Below, one piece after another: positions 7,643 to 15,512 of a stretch of DNA of 64,000 nt. Position 1 is the first letter of the stretch; each line of letters starts with the position of its first letter. Source of the DNA: Bacteroidales bacterium. Its GTDB lineage: Bacteria > Bacteroidota > Bacteroidia > Bacteroidales > F082. The position numbers were made by a program, and so were the translations under genes. The notes under the pieces were generated by a model, which ran no database searches, was not told where the DNA came from, and saw only the letters and a list, made by a program, of their open reading frames with translations. The DNA is taken from NCBI GenBank assembly GCA_016936505.1, contig JAFGXS010000039.1:1-64000 (forward strand). The letters are read 5' to 3'.

Positions 7643-9448
7643 TTAAAACAGTCCGCCGTTTTGATATATCTCCATTTGAACCTCTGAAAATGGCTCAATC
7701 TGTCCTGATTTATTTTTTGTTTCATTAAAGATTTCACCAGTTTTAAAATTGACCTTAATATAATCACCATCTTCAATACCTGCTGATTCAAGAGAATTAT
7801 AAGTTAGCACAGGCAAAGCAGCATTAATTGCATTGCGTTCATAAATTGCTCCAAAAGATTGAGCTAGAATTGCCTGAACACCCAGTGTTAAAAAACCGTC
7901 AACGGCCTGCTGTCTTGAACTTCCGGATCCAAAATTAGCTCCGGTAATAACTATATCTCCAGACTGAACTTTATTGGAAAAATCTTCAAAACCTTCCAGA
8001 TTATCAAAAATATACTGTCCCATTTGTTCCGAATCAGTTACCTGCAAATATCTATTATGAAAGATCATATCTGTATCGATACTGTCTTTGGGAACTATCC
8101 ATACTTTACCTGCAACTTCAACGGATTTTTCAGAGTTATTCTTTTTAGTAATTTTTTCATTCGTTTCTAAACCAATATTACCATCAGGTTCAAAAACCGC
8201 AGGTTCAACAGGAATATCATCTTCAGTTGTAATATAACCTGCAACAGCAGAGGCAGCTACAGTAGCCGGAGAAGCCAGATAAACTTTTCCTTTCCCCTGT
8301 TTCCCAGGGAAATTTCTATTACCTGTACTCACTGTAACTTCTCCCGGACCATTTTGGCCTACCTGACCTGCTGCACATCCGGCACAGCCTGCATTAGAGA
8401 TCATTGCACCTGCTTCTTTAAAAATATGGATCAGCCCTTCATTCAAACATTGATTCCAAATTTCATCTGTTGCAGGGACAATTTTCAGAACTACTCCCGG
8501 AGCAATTTTTTTATCCTTCAGAACCTTAGCCACTGCATGCATATCTTCCATACGCCCGTTGGTACAACTGCCAACAAAAGCAGAATCAATCTTAACTTTC
8601 TTTTCTTTAACAATATTAACAGTATCGTGTGGTTTTCCGGGACGGCTCACCATAGGAACAAATGCTGAAGCATCAATTTCATATTCTTCTGCATAAACGG
8701 CATTTACATCTGCTAAAACAGGTTCAATTTTTCTACCTGTTTTACTTTCCGCATAGTCCAGAACCTCTTTATTAGGTGGAAACAATAAAATAATCACTCC
8801 CATTTCGGTTCCCATCGACGCAATTGTAATGCGCTGATCCATAGTAAGCATATCAACAACAGGGCCATAAAACTCTACGGAATACCCCAACAAGCCATGA
8901 GCACCAAACTGATGTAAAAGATTTAAAACGATGTCTTTTGCTGTTACATTTTTTGGCAACTCCCCGGTTAAAATTATCTTAACAGATTGTGGAACTTTAA
9001 ACCAGACTTTCCCTTTATGAAATGCAGCTGCAATATCCTTATCGCCCATACCCTGCCCAAAAGCACCGATTGCTCCTAAAATATTGGCATGAGAATCGGT
9101 AGTTACAGCTGTTGAGCCAGGCCAGGCCAACCCTTCACTTATCAAAGTATGTGTTCCTATTCCGTTGTCAATATCAAAAATCTTAATACCATGTTTCCTT
9201 GCATAATTTCTGATTACTTGCTGGTTGGACGCGTATTTTTGATCGCTACCGGTAGGATTAGTATCAAAAGTGAAAAAAGTCTTTGAAATATCATCAATGG
9301 AAAGGTTATGTTTTTCCATGTGTTGAACAACATTAGGCCCTCCAAAATCCCGGGCCGCTCTTGCATCAATTTCTACATCCACAATTTCACCAGGTACTAC
9401 CCTGGCTTTTTGCGCATGTTGTGCAATAATTTTCTCGATAATTGTCAT
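7643..9448 (-). CDS. Fused large+small subunit aconitase/isopropylmalate-dehydratase family hydro-lyase
   Basis: 601 aa. Residues 1-420 are a LeuC-type catalytic domain. The [4Fe-4S] ligands are Cys295 (GSCTNGR), Cys355 and Cys358 (GCAGCA), and the substrate-binding loop is TTDSHANILGAIGAFGQGMG. After a polar linker (about 422-445), residues 446-601 are a LeuD-type swivelling domain with the RYLQVT loop (466-471) and GANFGSGSSRQQAVDGF. LeuC and LeuD are usually separate genes, and typical aconitases are longer. The substrate (citrate, homocitrate or isopropylmalate) cannot be fixed from sequence. No leu or TCA-cycle partner lies alongside, so a stand-alone aconitase role is plausible. Confidence 0.85.
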   Translation of the reverse strand: MTIIEKIIAQHAQKARVVPGEIVDVEIDARAARDFGGPNVVQHMEKHNLSIDDISKTFFTFDTNPTGSDQKYASNQQVIRNYARKHGIKIFDIDNGIGTHTLISEGLAWPGSTAVTTDSHANILGAIGAFGQGMGDKDIAAAFHKGKVWFKVPQSVKIILTGELPKNVTAKDIVLNLLHQFGAHGLLGYSVEFYGPVVDMLTMDQRITIASMGTEMGVIILLFPPNKEVLDYAESKTGRKIEPVLADVNAVYAEEYEIDASAFVPMVSRPGKPHDTVNIVKEKKVKIDSAFVGSCTNGRMEDMHAVAKVLKDKKIAPGVVLKIVPATDEIWNQCLNEGLIHIFKEAGAMISNAGCAGCAAGQVGQNGPGEVTVSTGNRNFPGKQGKGKVYLASPATVAASAVAGYITTEDDIPVEPAVFEPDGNIGLETNEKITKKNNSEKSVEVAGKVWIVPKDSIDTDMIFHNRYLQVTDSEQMGQYIFDNLEGFEDFSNKVQSGDIVITGANFGSGSSRQQAVDGFLTLGVQAILAQSFGAIYERNAINAALPVLTYNSLESAGIEDGDYIKVNFKTGEIFNETKNKSGQIEPFSEVQMEIYQNGGLF

Positions 9449-9484
9449 GATTGTATTGATTAAGCTGTAATTGTTTCGTAAAGA

Positions 9485-9967
9485 TCATTTATCAGGTTCT
9501 TTAAAAGCCTGAATTCCGGGGTAATTCAATCGCTCCTGAGCCACTTTCACTGAAAAAGTGAAATAAGTCATTTCAGCTTCAGCACATAAATTACCATCCG
9601 GACAAAAAAGTTCTGCTTTAATTTCCGCCAGATTTCTTTTGGTTCCCATTAACTTTGCCCTTATCCGAATAGCTCCCTTGTCCACGGGAACAGGTTTCAG
9701 ATATTTCGTAGAAAGTTTAGAAGTCATGCCAGCTGTTCTCAATTTTAACTGAACAACCCATGAACCAATTTCATCCATTAAAGTAGCCTGTATTCCACCA
9801 TGCAAAACATTAACATAGCCCTGCATAAAACCCCTGGGTTCCCAATCGCATATAACATATTCTCCGTCTTCCTTAAATTGCATCTGGAGTCCGTTTTCAT
9901 TATCAGGAGAACAGGCAAAACACTGATATCCTTCCATTCCCACATAAGGGTTTTTGATCTTGATCAT
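9485..9967 (-). CDS. PaaI-family hotdog thioesterase
   Basis: A 160-aa single hotdog-fold protein. The signature is NVLHGGIQATLMDEIGSW, where HGG and the following Asp/Glu form the acyl-CoA thioester hydrolysis site. The strand STKYLKPVPVDKGAIRIRAKL follows. The N-terminus has CFACSPDNENGLQMQF, a Cys-rich lead-in common in this subgroup. Such enzymes clear acyl-CoA intermediates, and the natural substrate is unknown here. It lies 36 nt upstream of the fused hydro-lyase on the same strand, and the two may be co-transcribed. Confidence 0.85.
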   Translation of the reverse strand: MIKIKNPYVGMEGYQCFACSPDNENGLQMQFKEDGEYVICDWEPRGFMQGYVNVLHGGIQATLMDEIGSWVVQLKLRTAGMTSKLSTKYLKPVPVDKGAIRIRAKLMGTKRNLAEIKAELFCPDGNLCAEAEMTYFTFSVKVAQERLNYPGIQAFKEPDK

Positions 9968-10037
9968 TGCTATTATTTTTTCTTATGAACCGATTGTAAA
10001 TTTACCCAATATCATGATAATACAATTGAATTTTATC

Positions 10038-10067
10038 ATAAAAAAGACCGGATATGAATCCGGTCTG
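10038..10067 (-). terminator. Intrinsic terminator downstream of rimO
   Basis: GACCGGAT (10046-10053) and ATCCGGTC (10058-10065) form a perfect 8-bp GC-rich stem with a 4-base loop. On the minus strand it is followed by a U-run (A-run at 10040-10045 on the plus strand). It lies about 190 nt past the rimO stop. The remainder of the 291-nt gap 9968-10258 is AT-rich, with no gene I can support. Confidence 0.82.
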
Positions 10068-10258
10068 AATCAATTCAAATCAAAAATTATTTGCATCACC
10101 ATTTTTGCAATGCGACAGAATTGCAATTCATATGCCACAATACTTTAATTACTGATAATTAAAAGCCTGGCAATTCAACAATATAAATCTTGGGACTAAT
10201 AACTAAAAGAGATGTCCTAATTCGAAGACATTCACAAAAAAATATACGAAAACGGATA

Positions 10259-11545
10259 CTACCCTATTACTTTTCCGTAAAGGTCATAAGCCTCAGAATA
10301 AATAATCTGAACCTGATAAAAGGCTCCGATATTCAAATCTTCAGCTTCGATTAACACTTCATTATCTACTTCAGGAGAATCAAATTCTGTTCTCCCCACA
10401 AAGTAATCGCCTTCATGTCTGTCAATCAAAACACGGAATGACTTTCCAACTTTTTTCTGGTTCAGGTCAAAAGAAATACGCTGCTGTAATTCCATCAGCC
10501 GGTCTTCTCTTTCCTGTTTCACATCCTGAGGTACATCATCATTCAGTTCGTAAGCTGAAGTGTCTTCTTCGGGAGAATAGTGAAAAACTCCAAGACGATC
10601 GAACTTAATTTCTTCAACAAAATCCAGAAGTTGCTGAAACTCTTCATCAGTTTCACCCGGATAGCCCACGATAAATGTAGAACGAAGTGCGATATCAGGC
10701 AATTTGGCCCTCATTTTCAAAACCAGTTCACGGGTTTTCTCCCCATCCAGGCCCCTTTTCATAGATTTTAATATTCTGCTGCTGATATGCTGCAATGGAA
10801 TATCAAGATAGTTGCAGACTTTCGGATTGTTTTTCATTACCTGAATCAAATCTTCCGGGAAACCGGCAGGATAAGCGTAGTGCAGCCTCACCCACTCAAT
10901 ACCTTGAACTGCGGCTACTTTCTCAACAAGTTCTGCAACCTTTCGTTCACCATAGATATCCAAACCATAATAAGTTAGATCCTGAGCAATGAGCAATACT
11001 TCTTTTACTCCTTTAGAAGCCAGAAATTCGGCTTCATTGACAACCTCTTCAATTGGTTTAGAAACATGCTTGCCACGAATCAACGGAATAGCACAAAAAG
11101 AACAGGAGCGATCACAGCCCTCAGAGATTTTTAAATAGGCATAATGCGATGGAGTAGTAACATGCCTTTCTCCCAACAACTCGTGTTTATAGTCAACAGC
11201 AAAACTTTGTAAAATTTCAGGCAAATCGTTTACACCATAAAAGCCGTCAACTTCAATAATTTCATCTTTTAATTCAGCGGCATATCGTTGAGACAAGCAT
11301 CCGGTAACAATAATTTTCTTCAGCAATCCATTTTTTTTTGCTTCAACAGCAGAAAGGATCATATCTATTGACTCCTCTTTAGCATCACCAATAAAACCAC
11401 AGGTATTGATAACCATTATGTCGGAAGCCTCGTTGGAATCATTAATAATCAAATAATTCTCTTCCAATTGTCGCATCAAAACTTCAGAATCCACCAGGTT
11501 TTTTGAACACCCCAGTGTCACCACATTTACAACAGGTTTTTTCAC
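10259..11545 (-). CDS. rimO: Ribosomal protein S12 methylthiotransferase RimO
   Basis: A 428-aa radical-SAM enzyme that methylthiolates a conserved Asp of ribosomal protein S12. The N-terminal domain binds an auxiliary [4Fe-4S] through Cys13 (TLGCSKN), Cys49 (NTCGF) and Cys83 (TGCLSQRY). The radical-SAM cluster ligands are Cys144, Cys148 and Cys151 in EGCDRSCSFCAIPLIRG. The C-terminal TRAM-like domain covers about 365-428. The LGCSKNLVDSE and CAIPLIRGKH forms separate it from MiaB. It sits 9 nt after ftsY, consistent with a shared transcript serving ribosome maturation and protein targeting. Confidence 0.96.
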   Translation of the reverse strand: MKKPVVNVVTLGCSKNLVDSEVLMRQLEENYLIINDSNEASDIMVINTCGFIGDAKEESIDMILSAVEAKKNGLLKKIIVTGCLSQRYAAELKDEIIEVDGFYGVNDLPEILQSFAVDYKHELLGERHVTTPSHYAYLKISEGCDRSCSFCAIPLIRGKHVSKPIEEVVNEAEFLASKGVKEVLLIAQDLTYYGLDIYGERKVAELVEKVAAVQGIEWVRLHYAYPAGFPEDLIQVMKNNPKVCNYLDIPLQHISSRILKSMKRGLDGEKTRELVLKMRAKLPDIALRSTFIVGYPGETDEEFQQLLDFVEEIKFDRLGVFHYSPEEDTSAYELNDDVPQDVKQEREDRLMELQQRISFDLNQKKVGKSFRVLIDRHEGDYFVGRTEFDSPEVDNEVLIEAEDLNIGAFYQVQIIYSEAYDLYGKVIG

Positions 11546-11554
11546 AAAAAAGGA

Positions 11555-12508
11555 TTAAGAAAATAAGGTTTCTACAAAGGCTTTCCGATCGAAGGGCTGA
11601 AGGTCCTCCATTTTTTCGCCCACACCAATATATTTAACCGGAATTTTAAATGTGTCAGAAATTCCAATCACAACTCCGCCTTTAGCTGTACCATCAAGTT
11701 TAGTTAAAGCCATGGCATTAACTTCGGTTGCAGCAATAAACTGCCTGGCCTGCTCAATGGCATTCTGTCCGGTAGAAGCATCCAGTACAAGAAGAATTTC
11801 ATGCGGCGCATCCGGTATCAGTTTTTGCATCACTTTTTTAATCTTGGTCAACTCATTCATCAGACCAATTTTGTTATGCAGTCGACCTGCAGTATCAATA
11901 ATAACCACGTCCGCATTTTGAGACATACCAGATTTCACAGCATCAAAGGTAACAGAGGCAGGGTCAGAACCCATTTGTTGTTTCACAATAGGAACGCCTA
12001 CCCTTTCAGACCAAATCGTCAGCTGATCCACTGCTGCAGCACGGAAAGTATCAGCAGCTCCCAGTACAACAGATTTTCCGGCTTTTTTGAAATTATAGGC
12101 AAGTTTTCCAATTGTTGTGGTTTTCCCCACTCCGTTCACACCCACAACTAAAATAACATAAGGCTTCTTATCAACGGGCAATTCAAAGCTAACACCATCT
12201 TCAGTATTATTTTCCTGCAATAAAGAAACTATTTCTTCTTTAAGCAACACATTAAGCTCATCAACACCAAAGTATTTATCTTTTGCAACCCGGGTCTCAA
12301 TTCTTTTAATAATTTTCAAAGTTGTATCCACCCCGACATCGGAAGTTACCAATATCTCTTCCAGATCATCCAATACATCATCATCAACTTTAGATTTACC
12401 GGCGACTGCACGGGTTATTTTTGAAAAAACACTTTGTTTTGTTTTTTCAAGTCCTTTATCTAAGTCCTCCTGCTGCTTTTTGGATGAAAAAAAAGAAAAA
12501 ACGCCCAT
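11555..12508 (-). CDS. ftsY: Signal recognition particle receptor FtsY
   Basis: A 317-aa SRP GTPase that docks the SRP-ribosome complex at the membrane. There is a short charged N-terminal region with no long acidic A domain, then the NG domain: P-loop GVNGVGKT (123-130), AADTFRAAAVDQL, DTAGRLHNK and TKLDGTAKGG. The partner gene ffh is at 37293-38630 in the same window. It is preceded by a terminator-like hairpin (12559-12592), so expression may depend on read-through from rpmG-DUF4295 or on a weak local promoter. Confidence 0.97.
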   Translation of the reverse strand: MGVFSFFSSKKQQEDLDKGLEKTKQSVFSKITRAVAGKSKVDDDVLDDLEEILVTSDVGVDTTLKIIKRIETRVAKDKYFGVDELNVLLKEEIVSLLQENNTEDGVSFELPVDKKPYVILVVGVNGVGKTTTIGKLAYNFKKAGKSVVLGAADTFRAAAVDQLTIWSERVGVPIVKQQMGSDPASVTFDAVKSGMSQNADVVIIDTAGRLHNKIGLMNELTKIKKVMQKLIPDAPHEILLVLDASTGQNAIEQARQFIAATEVNAMALTKLDGTAKGGVVIGISDTFKIPVKYIGVGEKMEDLQPFDRKAFVETLFS

Positions 12509-12551
12509 AATCCTGAACTTGTTTATTATTTATCCTTAAGTATTTAGTACA

Positions 12552-12592
12552 AAAATAAAAAAAGCTCTTTCCGGTTGATGGAAAAAGCTTTA
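12552..12592 (-). terminator. Terminator/attenuator between DUF4295 gene and ftsY
   Basis: AAGCTCTTTCC pairs with GGAAAAAGCTT around GGTTGAT with one mismatch. On the minus strand the stem is followed by a run of U (A-run 12552-12563 on the plus strand). It falls inside the rpmG-DUF4295-ftsY-rimO series and could lower the expression of ftsY-rimO relative to the ribosomal genes. Confidence 0.65.
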
Positions 12593-12616
12593 ATTATATT
12601 GATAGATCAAGAAAAA

Positions 12617-12769
12617 TTAATTCTTGTCTAGAGCTTCCTTTACCTGATCGGTAGGTACAATTTCTTCTTTAAATGTATAAGCACCGGTTTTAGGTGACTT
12701 AACCATTTTAATCACTTTAGCGTAATCTTTTCCCTGAGTTTGTAATGTTGCAACTGTTTTCTTAGCCAT
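12617..12769 (-). CDS. DUF4295 small protein, 50 aa
   Basis: Translated by hand from the minus strand: starts MAKKTVATLQTQGKDYAK, continues with KMVKSPKTGAYTFKEE and ends KEALDKN, 50 residues with a TAA stop. This is the DUF4295 family, a very small basic protein conserved across Bacteroidota next to ribosomal protein L33 and ftsY. Its function is unknown, and the context suggests a ribosome-associated role. It lies 8 nt downstream of rpmG, so the two are co-transcribed. Confidence 0.9.
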   Translation of the reverse strand: MAKKTVATLQTQGKDYAKVIKMVKSPKTGAYTFKEEIVPTDQVKEALDKN

Positions 12770-12777
12770 GACGAATA

Positions 12778-12966
12778 TTATTTAATTTCTCTGTGAATGG
12801 TCATTTTTTTCAAAATGGAGTTGTATTTTTTCAACTCCAAACGATCAGGAGTGTTTTTTTTGTTCTTGGTAGTAATGTACCGTGAAGTTCCGGGCATGCC
12901 GCTGTTCTTGTGTTCAGTACACTCCAGAATTACCTGTACCCTTGCATCCTTACTTTTCTTAGCCAT
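12778..12966 (-). CDS. rpmG: 50S ribosomal protein L33
   Basis: 62 aa starting [20 protein letters not shown], with the L33 core [24 protein letters not shown]. It keeps only one Cys (ECTE) and lacks the CxxC pairs of the zinc-ribbon form, so it is the zinc-independent type. In many Bacteroidota rpmB (L28) lies directly upstream. Here the 154 nt before marC hold no such gene, and an exact -7 box precedes rpmG. Confidence 0.95.
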   Translation of the reverse strand: MAKKSKDARVQVILECTEHKNSGMPGTSRYITTKNKKNTPDRLELKKYNSILKKMTIHREIK

Positions 12967-12995
12967 TGTATATCGCTTTTAAAATTTTTGGACGG

Positions 12996-13003
12996 CAAAA
13001 TTA
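12996..13003 (-). promoter_or_regulatory. Candidate -7 box for rpmG-DUF4295
   Basis: The minus strand reads TAATTTTG, an exact TAnnTTTG, 29 nt before the rpmG start. This fits transcription starting here rather than reading through from a missing rpmB. No TTTG -33 was seen at standard spacing. Confidence 0.4.
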
Positions 13004-13120
13004 CAAACTCCGACCCTATTATCCTAATAATTTTACAAAATTTTTACCCCAGAATCATAAAAACAACAACTAACTGATTATTAGTATGTTTTAACGGAAA
13101 TTAATTAGATGCAAATTATT

Positions 13121-13759
13121 TTAATGAATCATTGCCCGTACATATGGAGTAATTCCTGAGAAAAAGAACTCCACAGCAATTATCATCACTATCAAACCCA
13201 TAAGTTTTGTAAAAATCTTCGTTCCCTGAGATCCGATGACTTTTATGATTCCGGTTGCACCCAAAAGTATGATAAAAGAAACAACAGAAACCAGAAATAT
13301 TGACAACAAAACAAGGCCTTTGTCGGCCATTGTGTTGGCATCGCCCATCAACACCATGGCATTGGTAATGGAGCCAGGGCCTGCAATCAACGGGACTCCC
13401 AATGGAGTCAATGCAACATCATCAGTATAAGTCTGTGCTTCCTCATTGGTAAGCTTCATCCGGCTAATTTTTGCATTCAACATATCATACCCCATTACAA
13501 AAAACAACACACCGCCCACTACCCTAAGTCCGTTGATGGAAATATGAAAGAAATCGAAGACATACTTGCCCATAATTGAAAACAAGGCCAATACCAGAAA
13601 TGCCGTCAACATGGTTTTCAATGCTGTATTTTTTCGTTGTTTCTGCGAAAGTCCATCAGTCATACTCAAAAATACCGGCATCGCTCCCAATGGATTCATC
13701 AGGGTGAAGAATGAAGTAAAATAAAGAAGTATGGTTGTTAATACAGTCATATCAGGCAA
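13121..13759 (-). CDS. MarC-family integral membrane protein
   Basis: A 212-aa hydrophobic protein with about six membrane helices. Family landmarks are the first helix ending in FTLMNPLGAMPVFLSM, the middle GYDMLNAK segment, and LTPLGVPLIAGPGSITNAMVLM, whose pattern recurs across the MarC/NAAT family. The function of the family is unsettled: an early link to multiple antibiotic resistance was later disputed, and some homologues transport amino acids. Transcription probably starts at the -7 box 15 nt upstream. Confidence 0.9.
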   Translation of the reverse strand: MPDMTVLTTILLYFTSFFTLMNPLGAMPVFLSMTDGLSQKQRKNTALKTMLTAFLVLALFSIMGKYVFDFFHISINGLRVVGGVLFFVMGYDMLNAKISRMKLTNEEAQTYTDDVALTPLGVPLIAGPGSITNAMVLMGDANTMADKGLVLLSIFLVSVVSFIILLGATGIIKVIGSQGTKIFTKLMGLIVMIIAVEFFFSGITPYVRAMIH

Positions 13760-13774
13760 AGTTTAAATCCGGTG

Positions 13775-13782
13775 CAAAAGTA
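13775..13782 (-). promoter_or_regulatory. Candidate promoter for marC-type gene
   Basis: The minus strand reads TACTTTTG, an exact TAnnTTTG, 15 nt upstream of the start. A TTTG lies 23 nt further upstream, inside the end of ftcD, at the long edge of accepted spacing. Confidence 0.45.
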
Positions 13783-13802
13783 TTCAATATCTACAAATAC
13801 TA

Positions 13803-15500
13803 TTACAAAGATTTGATCACTTCTTCTACTTTATTAATTATCTGATCCCGACTTTGTTTTGCCAGAAGGTGAATTTCTTCTCCCTTTTTCAGTTTATCAT
13901 TTGCAAAAGCTTTATCTTCAACACCACTGGCATTTATTTTCACATTAAGAAAAGCGCCTTCCACAGCTGCTAAAGCACACAAAGCACCAACACCCGCATC
14001 TGAAACAGAATTCGGATTTCCTTTTTCTACCATTTGTGCCATTATTTCCATTGACTGATAAGCTGTTTCCATTACACGGAATGGAATTTCCATTGCATAT
14101 TTCGAGGCATCTTCAATGGCTCGTTTACGGAAAGCCTTTTCTTCATCGGATTTTTTTGGCAACCCAAACGCATCCATAATTTTATTGAATGCCCGGGTAT
14201 CTTCATCCACAAGGTGCAACAACTGATCTTTTAGAACCTGTCCTTTTTCAGCTACATCGGAAAACTCTTCCCAACGCTCATCCCATCCGCGTTTATGTGA
14301 AGAAAGGTTAGCGACCATCGTTCCCAGCGAAATCCCCAAAGCTCCTACATAGGCAGCAATAGAACCTCCACCCGGAGCCGGAGATTCAGAAGCCGTTTCA
14401 TTAGCAAAAGCCATCAGGTTCATATCAATCAACTTATTTCCTTCCTCATCAAGCAAGTATTCAATTATCCTTTCCTTTGGATTGAATGGTTTTAAATCAT
14501 CCAGCCCCATTGATTTAATGGCAATCTTCAGTAATTCATCATTATCAACACCTGTAGATCGCTGTTGTTTTTTGAGGAAATAACGTCCGGCTTCCAGCAT
14601 TGCATTTAAAGGAATAAGCCCAACCAGTTCAGAACCTGTCACCCGAATACCACGTTCTGCGGCTTTTTTACAAACTTCATCAAAAGCCACATGTACAGGA
14701 GTAATGGAAATATTGGTCAGGTTCATAGAGATCTGAGCAATGCCATATTCTTCAATAAACCAACCAATAGCTTTCACCGATTTTAGTGTTCCCGGAATCA
14801 TTACCGGATTTCCCTTTTCATCTTTAACAATCTTTCCTGTGATAGGATTTCCTTCACGTTTGGTTCTACCGCGTTCACGCACATCAAAAGCTATAGAATT
14901 CGCACGACGGACGGAAGTGGTGTTCAGGTTCACATTAAATGCCACCAAAAAATCGCGGGCACCTACAGCAGTGGCTCCACTTTTCTGAACTTTTGAATTG
15001 AATTCGGCAGGCCCAAAATCAGGTTTCCATTTCGGATCGACCAGTTTTTCAGTCAGTCCTTCATATTCTCCTGAACGGCAATTCGCCAGATTTTTCCTTT
15101 CATCAGTAAAAGCAGCACTCTCATAACAGTAAATTGGAATCTGCAACTCCTCGCCTATTCTTTTCGCCAGTTTGCGTGCATATCTAACCGTCTCTTCCAT
15201 GGTAATATTGGAAACCGGTACCAACGGACATACATCGGTCGCCCCAAAGCGAGGATGTTCGCCTTTATGATAACGCATATCAATTACTTCACTTGCTTTT
15301 TTTACTGCCTGAAAAGCAGCTTCAATTACCTCATCAGGAGTCCCCACAAAAGTCACCACGGTACGGTTTGTTGCAGCACCGGGATCAACATCCAGCAGTT
15401 TAACTCCCTCTATTTTTTCAATTTCATTGGTAATTTCCTTAATTACGGCCATATCGCGGCCTTCACTAAAATTTGGAACACATTCAATCAGTTGTTTCAT
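13803..15500 (-). CDS. ftcD: Bifunctional glutamate formimidoyltransferase / formimidoyl-THF cyclodeaminase
   Basis: 565 aa. Residues 1-180 are the formiminotransferase N-domain (ECVPNFSEGRD, YHKGEHPRFGATDVCPLVP with the catalytic His) and about 181-330 the C-domain. Residues about 365-560 are the cyclodeaminase (FANETASESPAPGGGSIAAYVGALG). This domain order and length match the vertebrate-type bifunctional enzyme, which moves the formimino group of N-formimino-glutamate to tetrahydrofolate and then releases ammonia. It lies 12 nt downstream of hutI, whose product it uses after one hydrolysis step. The reaction feeds one-carbon folate pools, to which folD in this window also contributes. Confidence 0.95.
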   Translation of the reverse strand: MKQLIECVPNFSEGRDMAVIKEITNEIEKIEGVKLLDVDPGAATNRTVVTFVGTPDEVIEAAFQAVKKASEVIDMRYHKGEHPRFGATDVCPLVPVSNITMEETVRYARKLAKRIGEELQIPIYCYESAAFTDERKNLANCRSGEYEGLTEKLVDPKWKPDFGPAEFNSKVQKSGATAVGARDFLVAFNVNLNTTSVRRANSIAFDVRERGRTKREGNPITGKIVKDEKGNPVMIPGTLKSVKAIGWFIEEYGIAQISMNLTNISITPVHVAFDEVCKKAAERGIRVTGSELVGLIPLNAMLEAGRYFLKKQQRSTGVDNDELLKIAIKSMGLDDLKPFNPKERIIEYLLDEEGNKLIDMNLMAFANETASESPAPGGGSIAAYVGALGISLGTMVANLSSHKRGWDERWEEFSDVAEKGQVLKDQLLHLVDEDTRAFNKIMDAFGLPKKSDEEKAFRKRAIEDASKYAMEIPFRVMETAYQSMEIMAQMVEKGNPNSVSDAGVGALCALAAVEGAFLNVKINASGVEDKAFANDKLKKGEEIHLLAKQSRDQIINKVEEVIKSL

Positions 15501-15512
15501 CTGAATTAACTT

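Noticed and set aside
9968-10258. Possible small RNA or peptide in the 291-nt gap
   Set aside because: Apart from the minus-strand terminator at 10038-10067 the sequence is AT-rich, with only a 64-codon frame without family likeness. There is no tRNA-like cloverleaf or recognised RNA motif.
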